Below are positions 64,000-64,000 of a stretch of DNA of 64,000 bases, piece after piece (the first letter of the stretch is position 1; each line of letters opens with the position of its first letter). The stretch covers positions 1,922,001 to 1,986,000 of the forward strand of contig NC_014933.1 of the NCBI RefSeq assembly GCF_000186225.1. The letters run 5' to 3'. A program made the translations under genes and the position numbers. Below the pieces are notes generated by a model, which was not told the origin of the DNA, ran no database searches, and saw only the letters and a list, made by a program, of their open reading frames with translations. Origin of the DNA: Bacteroides helcogenes P 36-108. Lineage in GTDB: Bacteria; Bacteroidota; Bacteroidia; Bacteroidales; Bacteroidaceae.

Positions 64000-64000
64000 G

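Overview
The window looks like a chromosomal core segment of a gut Bacteroides species. The evidence is the TAnnTTTG-type -7 promoter element ahead of most transcription units, a tmRNA whose tag reads GENNYALAA, and many Bacteroidota-restricted families (DUF3810, DUF4105, DUF4831, DUF4837, DUF6340, PafA-like proteins, the SecG/LptE neighbourhood). I see no insertion sequence, prophage, CRISPR array or polysaccharide-utilisation locus. The gene content is housekeeping plus small envelope and regulatory modules.

Layout. 1-3.3 kb: end of an unknown gene, a Spy/CpxP-like periplasmic protein, mazG, a DJ-1/PfpI protein and a DUF3810 membrane protein. 3.6-14.4 kb: valS, a small acidic protein, a DUF6340 lipoprotein, secA, and a coupled pair of a PafA-like pseudo-phosphatase and a DUF4105 protein. 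14.7-22.3 kb: a forward run coaX - outer-membrane protein - TPR protein - lptC - CNNM/CBS protein - ppiD. 22.4-28.7 kb: rlmN, then DUF4837 lipoprotein - pdxA - sigma-54 activator - lptE - TPR protein - secG. 28.8-36.0 kb: MFS transporter and PqqD-like protein, then reverse-strand DUF4831, lactonase and GH3 beta-glucosidase genes. 36.3-44.4 kb: tmRNA, a metal-efflux P-type ATPase with a Fur-family regulator, two L,D-transpeptidases, MATE exporter, dinB, YccF and a 46-residue small protein. 44.7-50.8 kb: a membrane LytTR regulator, a TonB-dependent receptor, a DUF2141 protein and a large transglutaminase lipoprotein. 50.9-54.0 kb (reverse): cutC, rny, a possible 6S RNA, zapA and a coiled-coil partner. 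54.5-64 kb: an operon of DUF2141, two membrane proteins and a winged-helix regulator; an alpha/beta hydrolase with an ECF sigma factor and membrane protein; a nucleosidase; YbaN; pyridoxamine kinase; queD/queE; tRNA-Trp; a uracil-DNA-glycosylase-like gene; and a KamA-family radical SAM gene running to the window edge.

Functional themes are envelope biogenesis (LptC, LptE, SecA, SecG, PpiD, L,D-transpeptidases, outer-membrane proteins), translation and RNA maintenance (ValS, RlmN, QueD/E, RNase Y, tmRNA) and cofactor synthesis (CoaX, PdxA, pyridoxamine kinase).

The most interesting signals are: three long, nearly perfect inverted repeats of unrelated sequence and one 21-bp tandem array, all lying between divergent genes; a PafA-type phosphatase that has lost its catalytic residues; three direct repeats 20-21 bp apart between a LytTR regulator and the TonB receptor it probably controls; a perfect 19-bp palindrome between the -33 and -7 elements of the winged-helix operon; an internally duplicated transglutaminase whose second copy has lost its cysteine; and a 46-residue gene with its own promoter and terminator.
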